Positions 36,379 to 46,868 of a stretch of 64,000 nt of DNA are shown here, piece after piece. A program made the position numbers and the translations under genes. Source of the DNA: Corynebacterium pygosceleis (GTDB taxonomy: Bacteria > Actinomycetota > Actinomycetes > Mycobacteriales > Mycobacteriaceae); NCBI RefSeq assembly GCF_016595275.2, contig NZ_JAENIQ020000002.1, forward strand, positions 248,001 through 312,000, read 5' to 3'. The notes below the pieces were generated by a model. That model worked only from the letters and a program-made list of their open reading frames with translations. It ran no database searches and was not told the origin of the DNA. Position 1 is the first letter of the stretch. Every line of letters starts with the position of its first letter.

Positions 36379-37713
36379 TCAGGTGTCGGCCCGGCCGTCC
36401 CCAGGGGTGAGCAGACCGAAAGCCTCGAGGTGGTGGGTGCCCGGGAATGCCCCGGCGACAGCCAGCTTCTCGAGTCGGTAGCCGGCCCCGTACCAGGCCG
36501 CGATGTCACGTGCGAAGGTGGCCGGATCACAACCGACATGCACGACCGCTGCTGGATGAGCTGCGGCGATGGCGGTCACCGTGTCGGTCCCGGCACCGGT
36601 ACGTGGCGGGTCGAGGACCACCGCACGGGGCGCCGGTAACTGCGGTATCTCGGCGTCCACGGCGCCGGTCCGGAACTCGACGGGGAGATCCGCGAGAGCC
36701 GCGCGTCCGCACTCGGCCGCCATTCTGGACTGTTCGACCGAGATGACCGACGCGTCACCACCGGATCCGGGGGCGGTCCGCAGCACCTCCAGCAGAGTGG
36801 GGGCGAACAGACCCGCACCGCCGTAGAGGTCCCAGCCGACCACGGCGCCCGGGGCACTCTCCCCCTCACCTGCCGACCGGGTGGACAGTGCCTCGGTGAG
36901 CCACTGTCGGACCAGCGACGTGAACCTCTCGGGGGCCTCACTGTGCGCCTGCCAGAATGCGGTCGCCGGCAGGTGGTAGGTGTGCGGACCGACCTTCTCG
37001 GTACAGATACCGCTTCCCTCGAGAGTGCTCTGGATCGCCTCCGTCCTCCGTCCCCGGGCTGCCCGGCGTGATTCGATCACGTGCCGGTCCCCGGAGGAAT
37101 CGACCGCGACGATGATCTCCGCCCCGGGATTGAACCGTGCCGACCCGGCTCCGACGATCCCGTCGAGCATCCCCGGCAGTGCCTGCGCACAGGGGATGGA
37201 GAGAAGATCGTGACTACCGGCGATTCTCGTTCCCGCATGACCCGTCGCGTCCACCCCCAGTCGGACGCGGGTACGCCAACCGGAAATGGGTTGCAGCGCG
37301 ATGCTCTCGATCTCCGGGAGGTCCTCGGCTGCGAGATGCCCGATCCTGCGCAGCTGGTCGAGCAGGACCTCCTCCTTGAGCTTTTCCTCCGAAGCGGGAT
37401 CGACGTGTCCGTAGTCGCAACATCCGGCGCCACGCGCCGCTGCGGCGCAGCGCTGGGCCACCCGGTGCGGGGATGACTGGACGACATCGATGATCCGGGC
37501 GGAGGTGAACCGTTTCTTGGCCTTGGTCACCTCGATCCGCACGACGTCACCGGGGAGTCCGCCCCGGACGAACACGATTCGACCGTCCGGCAACTGGGCG
37601 ATGCCCTCGCCACCGTGGGCGGGTCGATCGACGGTCACCGTGACGCGGTCCCCGACACTGACGGTCGGGGTTTCCCGGGAGGTGGAACGGTCGGGTTCTG
37701 TGTTTTCGCTCAC
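36379..37713 (-). CDS. TrmA/RlmCD-family RNA (uracil-5-)-methyltransferase with TRAM domain
   Basis: SAM-dependent enzyme expected to make 5-methyluridine in rRNA or tRNA. From GTG 37713 it has 444 residues: N-terminal TRAM domain (GDRVTVTVDRPAHGGEGIAQ), a Cys-rich patch (CAAAARGAGCCDYGHVD) like the iron-sulfur site of RumA, SAM motif VGWDLYGGAGLFAP, VLDPPRTGAG, and the nucleophile in VGCDPATFARD. The frame extends to a TTG at 37773, and neither start has a clear ribosome-binding site. The exact target base is not predictable here. Confidence 0.88.
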   Translation of the reverse strand: MSENTEPDRSTSRETPTVSVGDRVTVTVDRPAHGGEGIAQLPDGRIVFVRGGLPGDVVRIEVTKAKKRFTSARIIDVVQSSPHRVAQRCAAAARGAGCCDYGHVDPASEEKLKEEVLLDQLRRIGHLAAEDLPEIESIALQPISGWRTRVRLGVDATGHAGTRIAGSHDLLSIPCAQALPGMLDGIVGAGSARFNPGAEIIVAVDSSGDRHVIESRRAARGRRTEAIQSTLEGSGICTEKVGPHTYHLPATAFWQAHSEAPERFTSLVRQWLTEALSTRSAGEGESAPGAVVGWDLYGGAGLFAPTLLEVLRTAPGSGGDASVISVEQSRMAAECGRAALADLPVEFRTGAVDAEIPQLPAPRAVVLDPPRTGAGTDTVTAIAAAHPAAVVHVGCDPATFARDIAAWYGAGYRLEKLAVAGAFPGTHHLEAFGLLTPGDGRADT

Positions 37714-37812
37714 TGGGGTCCAATCGGTTCTGGAGATTTCTGGGGATTCAGGGGATGAGGAGGGTTGAGGCAATGGGAGGGGACGGCGAAGGCGGTTACC
37801 CCGGCAGAGGGG

Positions 37813-38514
37813 TCAGGGACGCCCTGCCACGGAAGCCGGTTCCGTGTCGGGGTCAGCCGCCGCCACGGCCTTCGCCGCGTGGCGGACCGCCCAAACCGTC
37901 AGTAGCGCGGCCACACCGGTGAGCGGCCACCCCATCGCGATGCGGGCGATCGCGAGCGCGTTCGTGGCGTCCGCGTCATAGAGGTTCCGCTGCACCAGGA
38001 ACCTGGCGAGGAAAACCACGGACCAGGCGAGTGTCGCCCAGGCGTAGGCTCTGCGTGCTGCGGGGATCTCACGCCACGACATGTCGTGACCGTTGAGTCC
38101 CCGCCAGGCGACCCCCACCATCGGCCAACGAACCACGACCGAGGTGAGGAAAACCACCGCGAAGAGCAGGGACATCCAGATGCCGTAGAGGAAGTAGGCT
38201 TTGGCGTCCCCGGTGAAAAGAGCGAAGGCGGCACCGATCGCCACACCGAGGAGACCCGAGATCGCGGGCTGGAGGTTCTCCCGCCGGGCCAGACGCCAGA
38301 CGAAGATCCCGACCGCCACCGTGAGTGACGCGAGCAGCGCCCAGACCAGTCCGAACCGGTTGTTGACCGGGATCAGGACGAGAATCGGCAGTGTGGATGA
38401 GACGAGCCCCCCGAGTCCCCCCATCTGTTCGAGGAGGGTCGGCGCGGGGGCCTCCCCCGTTTCGGGTTCGACGACGGACGGGTGCGGACCGGGATCTCTC
38501 TGCTCGGCGGACAC
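37813..38514 (-). CDS. DUF3159 family membrane protein
   Basis: A 233-residue protein with about six membrane segments (first GLVSSTLPILVLIPVNNRFG) and a short acidic cytosolic N-terminus. DUF3159 proteins are actinobacterial and of unknown function, resembling intracellular-septation-type proteins. GTG 38514 shares one base with the DUF3710 stop (TAGTG), so the two are coupled. Confidence 0.85.
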   Translation of the reverse strand: MSAEQRDPGPHPSVVEPETGEAPAPTLLEQMGGLGGLVSSTLPILVLIPVNNRFGLVWALLASLTVAVGIFVWRLARRENLQPAISGLLGVAIGAAFALFTGDAKAYFLYGIWMSLLFAVVFLTSVVVRWPMVGVAWRGLNGHDMSWREIPAARRAYAWATLAWSVVFLARFLVQRNLYDADATNALAIARIAMGWPLTGVAALLTVWAVRHAAKAVAAADPDTEPASVAGRP

Positions 38515-39452
38515 TACCGCTCCGTCTTCCGGATCTGCTGCATCGCGGAGGTCTCCGGGCTCTGACCCGACGGCTGCTCCGGTGCCGGAGAGCCGGTGCC
38601 GGCTCCGGCACCGGCGGTGTCTCCGTCTGTTTCGGCGGACCTCTGCTGCGCGGCCTCCGCCGGGGTGGCCGCGCGCGCCCGGAGATCGCGAGTGTCCATG
38701 GTCCCGGTCTCCCGCGCCTTCTTCAGGCGTTCCTGCATGGCCTGGGTGACCTGCTTCGCGAGCGGTTCAGGCAGTGCGACAGGCAGTGACTGGCCGGCGG
38801 GCAGCGGGCCGTCGCCCCGGTGCACGAAAGTCCTGGCGGTGACGTCCCGGCCCAACTGGGCGAGTTCGTCTGCGGAGCCGGCGGGGGCGGCGAGCGTCAT
38901 CCGGAGCATCCAGCGCGGACCGTCGACGCCGATGATACGTATGACGGCCTCACCCGCGGCGCCCACGACCTCACGTCCCCAGGGGCCGTGCTCGACATGG
39001 ACGGACAGCCCGTCCTTCCGCATGCCCTCGGTGATCTCCCTGGTCGATTCCCGCCACTGTCCAGCCGACCGCGGAGCCGCGAACGCCACCGGGGTGATCC
39101 GGCCGTGGGGGGTGATGATGTGCAGCATCCGGGGGCCGTTCTCCCCCATCTCGACCTGGACCTCTGATCCACGCGGAAGCGGGACGACAAGGGAACCGAG
39201 GTTGAGTGCGCCGTCGGCGAAATCGGAGAAGTCGAAGTCCCTGATGTCCACGGAACCACCGTCGAAGGGGCCGACCTCTCCGGCCACCGCATCGTGGACC
39301 GGATCCGGACCGTCGATCCCGGACGGGAGAACCTCCGGTCCCGCGCCGTCCACTCCCGCAGTGGCGCCCCGGGTCTCCTCCGGTTGTTCGTCGCGGGCGG
39401 GGGCGGAAACTTCCTTCCCGTCGTTCTTCTTTCCGAATCCGAATAGCGCCAT
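38514..39452 (-). CDS. DUF3710 family protein
   Basis: A 312-residue soluble protein, unknown function. It starts MALFGFGKKNDGKE, has an acidic linker, then the DUF3710 core (SLVVPLPRGSEVQVEMGENG, AFAAPRSAGQWRESTREI, WGREVVGAAGEAVIRIIGVDGPRW given here in pieces) and a disordered Gln/Ala/Gly-rich tail of about 65 residues. AGGAG lies 12 bases before the ATG; an extended -10 (TGCATAAT) is at 39608-39601. Confidence 0.87.
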   Translation of the reverse strand: MALFGFGKKNDGKEVSAPARDEQPEETRGATAGVDGAGPEVLPSGIDGPDPVHDAVAGEVGPFDGGSVDIRDFDFSDFADGALNLGSLVVPLPRGSEVQVEMGENGPRMLHIITPHGRITPVAFAAPRSAGQWRESTREITEGMRKDGLSVHVEHGPWGREVVGAAGEAVIRIIGVDGPRWMLRMTLAAPAGSADELAQLGRDVTARTFVHRGDGPLPAGQSLPVALPEPLAKQVTQAMQERLKKARETGTMDTRDLRARAATPAEAAQQRSAETDGDTAGAGAGTGSPAPEQPSGQSPETSAMQQIRKTER

Positions 39453-39599
39453 GTGCTCTTCAGTCTCCTTCCCCGCGTCACCTTGTCGTCCGGTAGCGGT
39501 GTCCGCCGGATCGGTGACGGGTTGTAGTTGTGTGGTGTGATGCCCGGTCCGGTCGGGTCATCGAACGACGGCGATGTTCGCCGGTTCACGGTACCGTCC

Positions 39600-39612
39600 C
39601 ATTATGCAGGTG
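39600..39612 (-). promoter_or_regulatory. Promoter of the DUF3710-DUF3159 operon
   Basis: On the minus strand TGCATAAT (ending at 39601) is an extended -10 element; transcription would begin near 39594 with a leader of about 140 bases. Confidence 0.45.
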
Positions 39613-39661
39613 ACGGACGTCCGGGTGGCGTCGGGCGGGGCCGGACGGGTGAACGGGGTGG

Positions 39662-40156
39662 TCAGGCGGTACCGGGTGTCCCGACGCCGGTGGAACCGTA
39701 CCCGGATTCCCCGCGGACGGTCTCATCCAGCACGTCGGTTTCCTCGAAGTCGCACAGTTCCACCCTCTGAACCAGCAACTGGGCGATACGGTCGCCGGGT
39801 TCGACGGTGATCGGATCCCTGGGGTCGAGGTTGATCAGACAGACCTTGATCTCCCCCCTGTAGTCGGCGTCGATGGTTCCGGGGGTGTTCACGATGGAGA
39901 GACCCGACCGCAGCGCCAGGCCACTCCGTGGGTGGATGAGCCCGACGTATCCGAGGGGCAGGGCGACGGCCAGGCCGGTGCCGACGAGGATCCTTTCGCC
40001 CGGTTCGATCACCGCGTGGTGCAGCGCGGAGAGGTCGACACCCGCGTCACCGCGATGGGCCCGACGGGGGCTGACCGCGCCGGGGTCGAGTTTGCGGAAA
40101 CGGATCACCGGAGGTGTGGAAGGGGACGGGGACGGAGGCTGGGTCATTTCAGTCAC
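39662..40156 (-). CDS. dut: Deoxyuridine 5'-triphosphate nucleotidohydrolase
   Basis: Splits dUTP to dUMP and pyrophosphate, keeping uracil out of DNA. GTG 40156 follows TAGTGT (40169-40164) by seven bases, a leaderless arrangement, and gives 164 residues; ATG 40147 is an alternative. The five trimeric dUTPase motifs are visible: [46 protein letters not shown] and GESGYGSTG. Confidence 0.95.
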   Translation of the reverse strand: MTEMTQPPSPSPSTPPVIRFRKLDPGAVSPRRAHRGDAGVDLSALHHAVIEPGERILVGTGLAVALPLGYVGLIHPRSGLALRSGLSIVNTPGTIDADYRGEIKVCLINLDPRDPITVEPGDRIAQLLVQRVELCDFEETDVLDETVRGESGYGSTGVGTPGTA

Positions 40157-40244
40157 GACGACAACACTACGCACCGTGAGGGTCTCCTTCGTGCTGACCC
40201 ACACCCGGGTCGTCCGGCCGAGGGGTGCAGTAGGATGGACTCCC

Positions 40245-40736
40245 GTGAGTGAATCCGTATCGAACACCACCAGGGTCGTCTACCGCGAGCGGCAGTGGGT
40301 GCCGTGGTCGTGGTGGATCTTCGGCGCGCTGATCGTGGCGCTGCTCACCGGACAGCTGGCACACAACCGGTCCGAGATCTGGTTGTACGCTCCCGGCGTC
40401 ATCCTGACCTGCACCGCAGTGTGGGTGCTGCTGTCCCTGTCGGGGACCGTCATCTCGGTCGAGGAGGACTCGGAGGGCGTGCGCTGGCTTCACGCCGGCG
40501 ATGCGGTGCTCCCCGATGATGCCGTGTCCCGGACACTGGCGGTCCCGGCGTCGGCGAAGCGGAATGCGATGGGGCGGCAGCTCGATCCCGCGGCCTTCGT
40601 CGTCTCGCACGGTTGGGTACCGGAGATGGCGATGTTCGTTCTCGACGATCCGGAGGACCCGACCCCCTACTGGTTGATCGGTTCCAGGGACCCCGACTCA
40701 CTCATCGCGGCCTTCATCCCGGAACATCACCACTGA
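40245..40736 (+). CDS. DUF3093 family membrane protein
   Basis: A 163-residue actinobacterial protein with two N-terminal membrane segments ([20 protein letters not shown] and [20 protein letters not shown]) and a cytosolic domain. Function unknown. GTG 40245 lies eight bases after TAGGAT (40231-40236). It is divergent from dut, as in relatives. The C-terminus is EHHH. Confidence 0.87.
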   Translation: MSESVSNTTRVVYRERQWVPWSWWIFGALIVALLTGQLAHNRSEIWLYAPGVILTCTAVWVLLSLSGTVISVEEDSEGVRWLHAGDAVLPDDAVSRTLAVPASAKRNAMGRQLDPAAFVVSHGWVPEMAMFVLDDPEDPTPYWLIGSRDPDSLIAAFIPEHHH

Positions 40737-40791
40737 CCACTGACGCCACGACATGCGGTCGCACTGCGGAATCCCCGGACGGCCGGGAACG

Positions 40792-40833
40792 GGAACGGGG
40801 CCCGGGGAGACTGACACTCCCGGGCCCCGTTCC
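40792..40833. terminator. Bidirectional terminator between DUF3093 and DUF4193 genes
   Basis: A near-perfect 15-base stem (GGAACGGGGCCCGGG and complement) sits between two convergent genes. It has no long U run on either side. Confidence 0.55.
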
Positions 40834-40870
40834 TGCATCAGCCGGAGACGACGGCTGTGACGATCAGAGA

Positions 40871-41164
40871 TCAGGCGCAGTCGAGACAGATCTCCTCGCC
40901 GTTGTCCTCGACATGCGACAGTCGGTTCTGTCGCTGAACGAGGAAACAGCTTCCGCAGGTGAACTCGTCCGCACGTCGGGGGACGACCTGGATGTTGAGT
41001 TCCTCCCCCGAGAGATCCATGGCCGGGAGTTCGAAGGGCTCGACGATCTCACCGTCGTCATCGAGTACGGTCTGTGCGCTCTCGGAGGCCTTCAGCCCCT
41101 CGAGTGAGTCGGTCTCGAGATCATCGTCGGGGCGCAGCCTCGGGGCGTCGTAATCGGTAGCCAT
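40871..41164 (-). CDS. DUF4193 family protein, zinc-ribbon-like
   Basis: A 97-residue acidic protein of unknown function, conserved in actinobacteria. The C-terminal CGSC and CLDC pairs, 23 residues apart, form a likely zinc ribbon. The N-terminus MATDYDAPRLRPDDD is characteristic. AAAGGAG precedes the ATG, and a good promoter (41255-41282) lies upstream. Confidence 0.9.
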   Translation of the reverse strand: MATDYDAPRLRPDDDLETDSLEGLKASESAQTVLDDDGEIVEPFELPAMDLSGEELNIQVVPRRADEFTCGSCFLVQRQNRLSHVEDNGEEICLDCA

Positions 41165-41254
41165 GGTGTCGGCTCCTTTGTCTCACAATGTGGGCGGTTC
41201 GGGGCAGATCAGGCAGCGGGACCTGACCCGCCGTCATATTGCATGTCGACGCGC

Positions 41255-41282
41255 ATATTAGGCCCTAAAACGCGCCTTGTCA
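41255..41282 (-). promoter_or_regulatory. Promoter of the DUF4193 gene with an internal palindrome
   Basis: On the minus strand TGACAA (41282-41277), a 16-base spacer and TAATAT (41260-41255). The palindrome TTAGGCCCTAA (41258-41268) covers the spacer and the edge of the -10, so it could be an operator. A second hexamer, CAATAT, lies about 20 bases downstream. Confidence 0.55.
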
Positions 41283-41446
41283 TATCCGGGCCGCATTCAG
41301 CTGTCCTCCACGTCGTTTCCGCAGCTGGCCGGGCTCCCACCGCCGTGCGCGGCACAACACCACGACCACGATGATGCGGATGCGGGCGAACCGCATCGCC
41401 CCTGTCGCCACGGCGACGTGCGTCACGGCCAGCGGGACCCACGGTC

Positions 41447-42322
41447 TCACCGGACGACGTCCGTGACCCCGCACTGTTCGAGGAGCGCGCCGAAATCATC
41501 GGCCAGCGGACCGGCCGCGGCCCAGATCAGATCCCTGTCGGCGGACCGGGAGGCGAGATCCGGGGTGACCACTCTCGCCCCCGCCTCCCTCGCTATGACC
41601 GCACCCGCCGCGAAGTCCCAGCCGTTCAACGCGTGCTCGTAGTAGGCGTCGACCCGGCCGGCCGCGAGCTGGCAGAGATCGAGTGCCGCACTACCCATCC
41701 GCCTGATGTCCCGTACCCGGGGCAACATCCGGGTGAGGATCTCCGCCTGCCGTCCCCTGAGCCCGGAGTCGTAGGAGAAGCCGGTGGCCACCAGGGCCAG
41801 GCCGGTCTCCCCGACCTCATTGCACCGCAGTCTGTGCGACCGGCCGTCACCGTCGGTGACGAAGGCCCCGTGACCGGTCGCCGCGGAATAGAGTTCGCCG
41901 GTCGCCGCGTTGAGGACGACCCCGGCCACCGGTGCACCGTCGACGGCCGCCGCGATCGATACGGCGTAAACGGGTACGCCGTAGAGGAAGTTCACCGTAC
42001 CGTCGATGGGGTCGACAACCCAGTGGACGGAGGTCGAGGATTCCCGGTGCGCACCTTCCTCGCCGATGAGTCCGTCGCCCGGTCGCTCCTCCTCGATCAG
42101 GATCGTCAGCAGTTCCTCGACGGCCCGGTCCACGACGGTGACGGGATCGACCTCCGAGGATTTGAGTGTGACGGAGGCACTGAGGTCGTCGATCCGGGAG
42201 AGCTCGTCGAGGATCAGCCGGTGCGCCCGGCGGGCCCAGCCGATCGCTGTGTCACGGAGGGCCCTGGGATCGGTGGTCCGTCGTTTCTCCCCGGCCTCCG
42301 GGGCGGCGTTGATGTCGGTCAT
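41447..42322 (-). CDS. suhB: Inositol monophosphatase family protein (SuhB-like)
   Basis: Mg2+-dependent phosphatase, likely acting on inositol 1-phosphate to supply free inositol for PI, PIM and mycothiol. The protein has 291 residues. Motifs: the metal-binding [21 protein letters not shown], and the second signature [23 protein letters not shown] six bases before the ATG is a possible leaderless -10. It is divergent from ppgK. Other inositol-phosphatase paralogues exist in these bacteria, so the exact role is inferred. Confidence 0.92.
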   Translation of the reverse strand: MTDINAAPEAGEKRRTTDPRALRDTAIGWARRAHRLILDELSRIDDLSASVTLKSSEVDPVTVVDRAVEELLTILIEEERPGDGLIGEEGAHRESSTSVHWVVDPIDGTVNFLYGVPVYAVSIAAAVDGAPVAGVVLNAATGELYSAATGHGAFVTDGDGRSHRLRCNEVGETGLALVATGFSYDSGLRGRQAEILTRMLPRVRDIRRMGSAALDLCQLAAGRVDAYYEHALNGWDFAAGAVIAREAGARVVTPDLASRSADRDLIWAAAGPLADDFGALLEQCGVTDVVR

Positions 42323-42391
42323 GATCCCATTGTGCCGTCGTCACCCCGGAACGTCACGGTCCGGATCCGGGGAGGCGCCACTTGGGCTTTG

Positions 42392-42403
42392 TACAATGGG
42401 GAC
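42392..42403 (+). promoter_or_regulatory. ppgK -10 element, leaderless type
   Basis: TACAAT (42392-42397) ends six bases before the ppgK ATG; the transcript would start at or next to the A of the start codon. Confidence 0.5.
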
Positions 42404-43159
42404 ATGACGAACATCGGTTTTGGAATAGACGTCGGAGGGTCGGGCATCAAGGGTGCACGGGTGGACCTGGATACCGGCGAGTTCATCGACGACCGGATCA
42501 AGATCCCCACTCCCCGCCCCGCCACCCCCGGGGCTGTCGCCGCGACGGTGGAGGAGATCGTTCGTCTCGCGGACTGGGACGGCCCCGTCGGGATCACCCT
42601 TCCCTCGGTCATCCGGAATCAGCGGGCACTGACCGCCGCCAACATCGATCCCGGGTGGGTCGACACCGATGTCAACGCTCTCTTCCACGAGACCCTCGGG
42701 AGGCGCCGTATCAGTGTCCTCAATGACGCCGACGCCGCGGGTCTCGCAGAGGCGTCCTTCGGGAACCCGGAGGCGCGCACGGGGTCGGTGATTCTGCTGA
42801 CGTTCGGGACCGGTATCGGTAGCGCGTTCCTGATGGACGGGGAGCTGTTCCCGAACACCGAGCTCGGTCACCTGTTGATCGACGGGAGGGAGGCCGAGCA
42901 TCTGGCTTCCTCCGCGGTGAAGGAACGTGAGGATCTCCGCTACGGGGAGTGGGCCCGTGAACGGGTCTCCCCCGTTCTCCGGGAGTATGAGCGGCTCTTC
43001 TGGCCGTCCCTGTTCATCGTCGGAGGCGGGATCTCCCGGAAGGCACACAAGTGGGTGCCCAAGCTCGACTGTTCGACCCGCGTGGTGCCTGCCGAACTGC
43101 GTAACCGGGCCGGAATCGTGGGAGCCGCGATGGCCGTGGACCGTGGTCTCACCCCGTAG
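42404..43159 (+). CDS. ppgK: Polyphosphate glucokinase
   Basis: ROK-family kinase that phosphorylates glucose with polyphosphate or ATP. The protein has 251 residues. The N-terminal phosphate loop [14 protein letters not shown], the PpgK block [13 protein letters not shown], the catalytic [12 protein letters not shown] and [12 protein letters not shown] are all present, and [17 protein letters not shown] follows. The gene lies before sigA, as in corynebacteria and mycobacteria. The long upstream frame is antisense to suhB and is not part of the gene. Confidence 0.95.
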   Translation: MTNIGFGIDVGGSGIKGARVDLDTGEFIDDRIKIPTPRPATPGAVAATVEEIVRLADWDGPVGITLPSVIRNQRALTAANIDPGWVDTDVNALFHETLGRRRISVLNDADAAGLAEASFGNPEARTGSVILLTFGTGIGSAFLMDGELFPNTELGHLLIDGREAEHLASSAVKEREDLRYGEWARERVSPVLREYERLFWPSLFIVGGGISRKAHKWVPKLDCSTRVVPAELRNRAGIVGAAMAVDRGLTP

Positions 43160-43265
43160 GACGGGAATCCGCATCCGCCCGGGGCGTCGACCGGGGAATC
43201 CGGCACGGCCGGCGTTTCGCGGGTTGTCGGGTGCACCGCCTGCGACGTCTGTGCCGGGGTTGCTC

Positions 43266-43271
43266 TATACT
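43266..43271 (+). promoter_or_regulatory. Candidate sigA promoter (-10)
   Basis: TATACT is an excellent -10; TGCGAC (43241-43246) with a 19-base spacer is a weak -35. Confidence 0.4.
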
Positions 43272-43329
43272 GGCGAGTTGACCGTGGATTAACTACGTCG
43301 CAGTGTGGCCGGTGCGGCCGCTGCCGGGC

Positions 43330-43384
43330 CATCGTCAGGTCATCGTCAGGTCACTGTCAGACCATTCTCGGGTCATCGCTGCCA
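43330..43384. repeat. 11-base imperfect tandem repeat in the sigA leader
   Basis: Five adjoining units: CATCGTCAGGT twice exactly, then CACTGTCAGAC, CATTCTCGGGT and CATCGCTGCCA. The period of 11 is near one helical turn. It lies between the likely sigA promoter and the start codon. Confidence 0.75.
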
Positions 43385-43653
43385 GAACAGGGCCGACCCG
43401 TGAGCCGGTTTCAGGTACCGGTGGTCGGTGACGTGCCGATGACGTGTCAGTGGTGGTGGTGCCGCAACCCCTCCATCGGGTGCGGCCGCAGTGTGCACGT
43501 ACATGATTCACCCATGTGACCGGCGCGGGCGTTCGTGGAACCTGGTGTTCCGCGACCACGACACGTTCCGCTGCCGACTCCTCATTGGAGCCGACGTCGG
43601 GGCGACGATCCGGCACCGGACACAGAACACGATCTCAAGGCGAAAGGGCGCAC

Positions 43654-45306
<1,653 letters not shown>

Positions 45307-45329
45307 AGGGGTGGACCGCCCGGGCACCC

Positions 45330-45388
45330 ACGACGGAACGGCCCGTATCCGCGATCACCGGTATCGCGGATACGGGCCGTTCCGTCGT
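45330..45388. terminator. Very long perfect hairpin between sigA and the DUF418 gene
   Basis: Arms 45330-45355 and 45363-45388 are 26 bases each and perfectly complementary, with a seven-base loop CACCGGT. It lies between convergent genes and should end both transcripts, though only TTTCC follows on the plus strand. Confidence 0.7.
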
Positions 45389-45423
45389 TTCCTGACCGGA
45401 CCCGGATTTTCCCCGGGCAGGGG

Positions 45424-46767
45424 TCAGTGCCCGGGCGGTGTCCCCGGTTCCCGGTCATCGACGGCCGGAGTGCTGCGGGACACCGGTGGTTCCCATCGGC
45501 GTGGAAGCCCCGTCCTCCCGTAGGCGAGCCTCCGGTGCAGCCACTCCAACGGGCCGGGGAGACCGAGACGCTCGAGCGCCACGGCGATCACCACCGTCAC
45601 CAGCCAGACGACGAGTCCCGTCGCGGTACCGGCGGCGGCGCTCCCCGGTGTGACCAGATGGAGACCGAAAGAGGCGAGGAACACCACGCACAGCACCGAC
45701 TGGAGGACGTAACCGGTCATGGACCGCCGACCGAGGGCGATCAGGGCCCTCACGCAGAAGCCCGGTCGATGCTCATTCCCCGCCGCGCGCGCGGCATCGA
45801 TCTTCCGCTGGAGCGGCAGACTGCCCAGGGCGATCGCCGCGACGAGTCCGGGACCGGTGAACATCCCGACGACGGCGTTGACCCCCTCGAGACGGGGTGC
45901 CCAGGAGGCGGGTGCCCAGCCCGCCATCGACAGTCCCCACGGAAGTCCGACGAGAACGATGACAGCGACCGCGACGCCGACAGCGCTCCACAGCGCGCGG
46001 AGATGCCTCTCCGGATGCGTGAGAACGCCTTTCCTCGCGGCGACGAATCCGACGATGATCACGGGCGCGACCATGGCGGCCTCCGCGGGGAACATGAACA
46101 GGGAACCGATGAGGATGATCCCGCCGGTTGCGACGTATTCGCCGTAGCTTCCGAAGTCCAACGATCCGTGCATGTCGAACTCCGAGCTGAACATGATCAT
46201 CGGGACGATGAAGAGCAGCGCGATCGCCTGGAGCACCGCGGCGATGATCAGCAGCGTCCGGTCCCTGAGCGGCAGGAGGAGGGCGAGGAGCACGCCCGTG
46301 ACACCGTAGAAGGTCATGATGTCGCCGTAGTAGAACACGACCGTGTGCACGGCACCGAACGCGGCGAGTATCCCGTAGCGGCGGGCCAGGACCCCACGGG
46401 CCGCAGTGAGGGGGTAGGACCGCCGCCACAGACTGAGAGCGAGGAGCCCGAATCCGTATCCGAGGAGCGTCGAGAACATCGCGATCCCCCGGACGTGGAT
46501 GAACAGTGCGCCGAAGACGACCGCGATCCGGTCGAGCAGTCCACCGTCCGCGATTCCGCCCGCCGAGGCCGCCAGATCCGGCTCATCGCCGAGCGGGGCG
46601 AGCCAGGTGCTCGTGATGTTCGCGATGGCGATCCCGAGGAGCATGAGGCCCCGGGCGAGGTCCGGGCTCACCAGTCGGGCGCGGGGGGGAACGGTCGAGG
46701 CCGGGGCCCCGTGGTGCCGGGAGGGCCCGTTGCCCCCGGGGGGTTCGGGAAGGGAGGTCGGATTCAC
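45424..46767 (-). CDS. DUF418 family membrane protein
   Basis: A 447-residue polytopic protein with about ten membrane segments. GTG 46767 has AGGAG upstream. It matches the DUF418 layout: an N-terminal SPDLARGLMLLGIAIANI helix, HVRGIAMFSTLLGYGFG, and a C-terminal block RRSMTGYVLQSVLCVV with GLPGPLEWLHRRLAYGR. DUF418 proteins are putative transporters related to acyltransferase-3-like membrane folds; the substrate is unknown. The tail is Pro/Arg-rich. Confidence 0.88.
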   Translation of the reverse strand: MNPTSLPEPPGGNGPSRHHGAPASTVPPRARLVSPDLARGLMLLGIAIANITSTWLAPLGDEPDLAASAGGIADGGLLDRIAVVFGALFIHVRGIAMFSTLLGYGFGLLALSLWRRSYPLTAARGVLARRYGILAAFGAVHTVVFYYGDIMTFYGVTGVLLALLLPLRDRTLLIIAAVLQAIALLFIVPMIMFSSEFDMHGSLDFGSYGEYVATGGIILIGSLFMFPAEAAMVAPVIIVGFVAARKGVLTHPERHLRALWSAVGVAVAVIVLVGLPWGLSMAGWAPASWAPRLEGVNAVVGMFTGPGLVAAIALGSLPLQRKIDAARAAGNEHRPGFCVRALIALGRRSMTGYVLQSVLCVVFLASFGLHLVTPGSAAAGTATGLVVWLVTVVIAVALERLGLPGPLEWLHRRLAYGRTGLPRRWEPPVSRSTPAVDDREPGTPPGH

Positions 46768-46824
46768 GGTTCTCCTAGGGGTGTCGGGGGCGAAACACTG
46801 TGGCCTGGGTTGCATGTGACCTGT

Positions 46825-46862
46825 GTGCACGCCGTCCCGGTTCACACCGGGGCGGCGTGCAC
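46825..46862 (-). terminator. Hairpin after the helicase gene
   Basis: A 16-base stem with one mismatch (GTGCACGCCG ... CGGCGTGCAC) starts six bases past the helicase stop. No U run follows. Confidence 0.5.
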
Positions 46863-46868
46863 GGATCG

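Larger units (their letters stand above)
43160..43653. other. sigA upstream region
   Basis: No gene seen. It contains a good -10, TATACT (43266-43271), which would give a leader of about 375 bases, and within that leader a five-unit 11-base tandem repeat at 43330-43384. Confidence 0.5.

Noticed and set aside
41280..41474. Short minus-strand frame with a hydrophobic stretch upstream of DUF4193
   Set aside because: No ribosome-binding site, overlaps the suhB 3' end and a clear promoter; too short and odd in composition to support.
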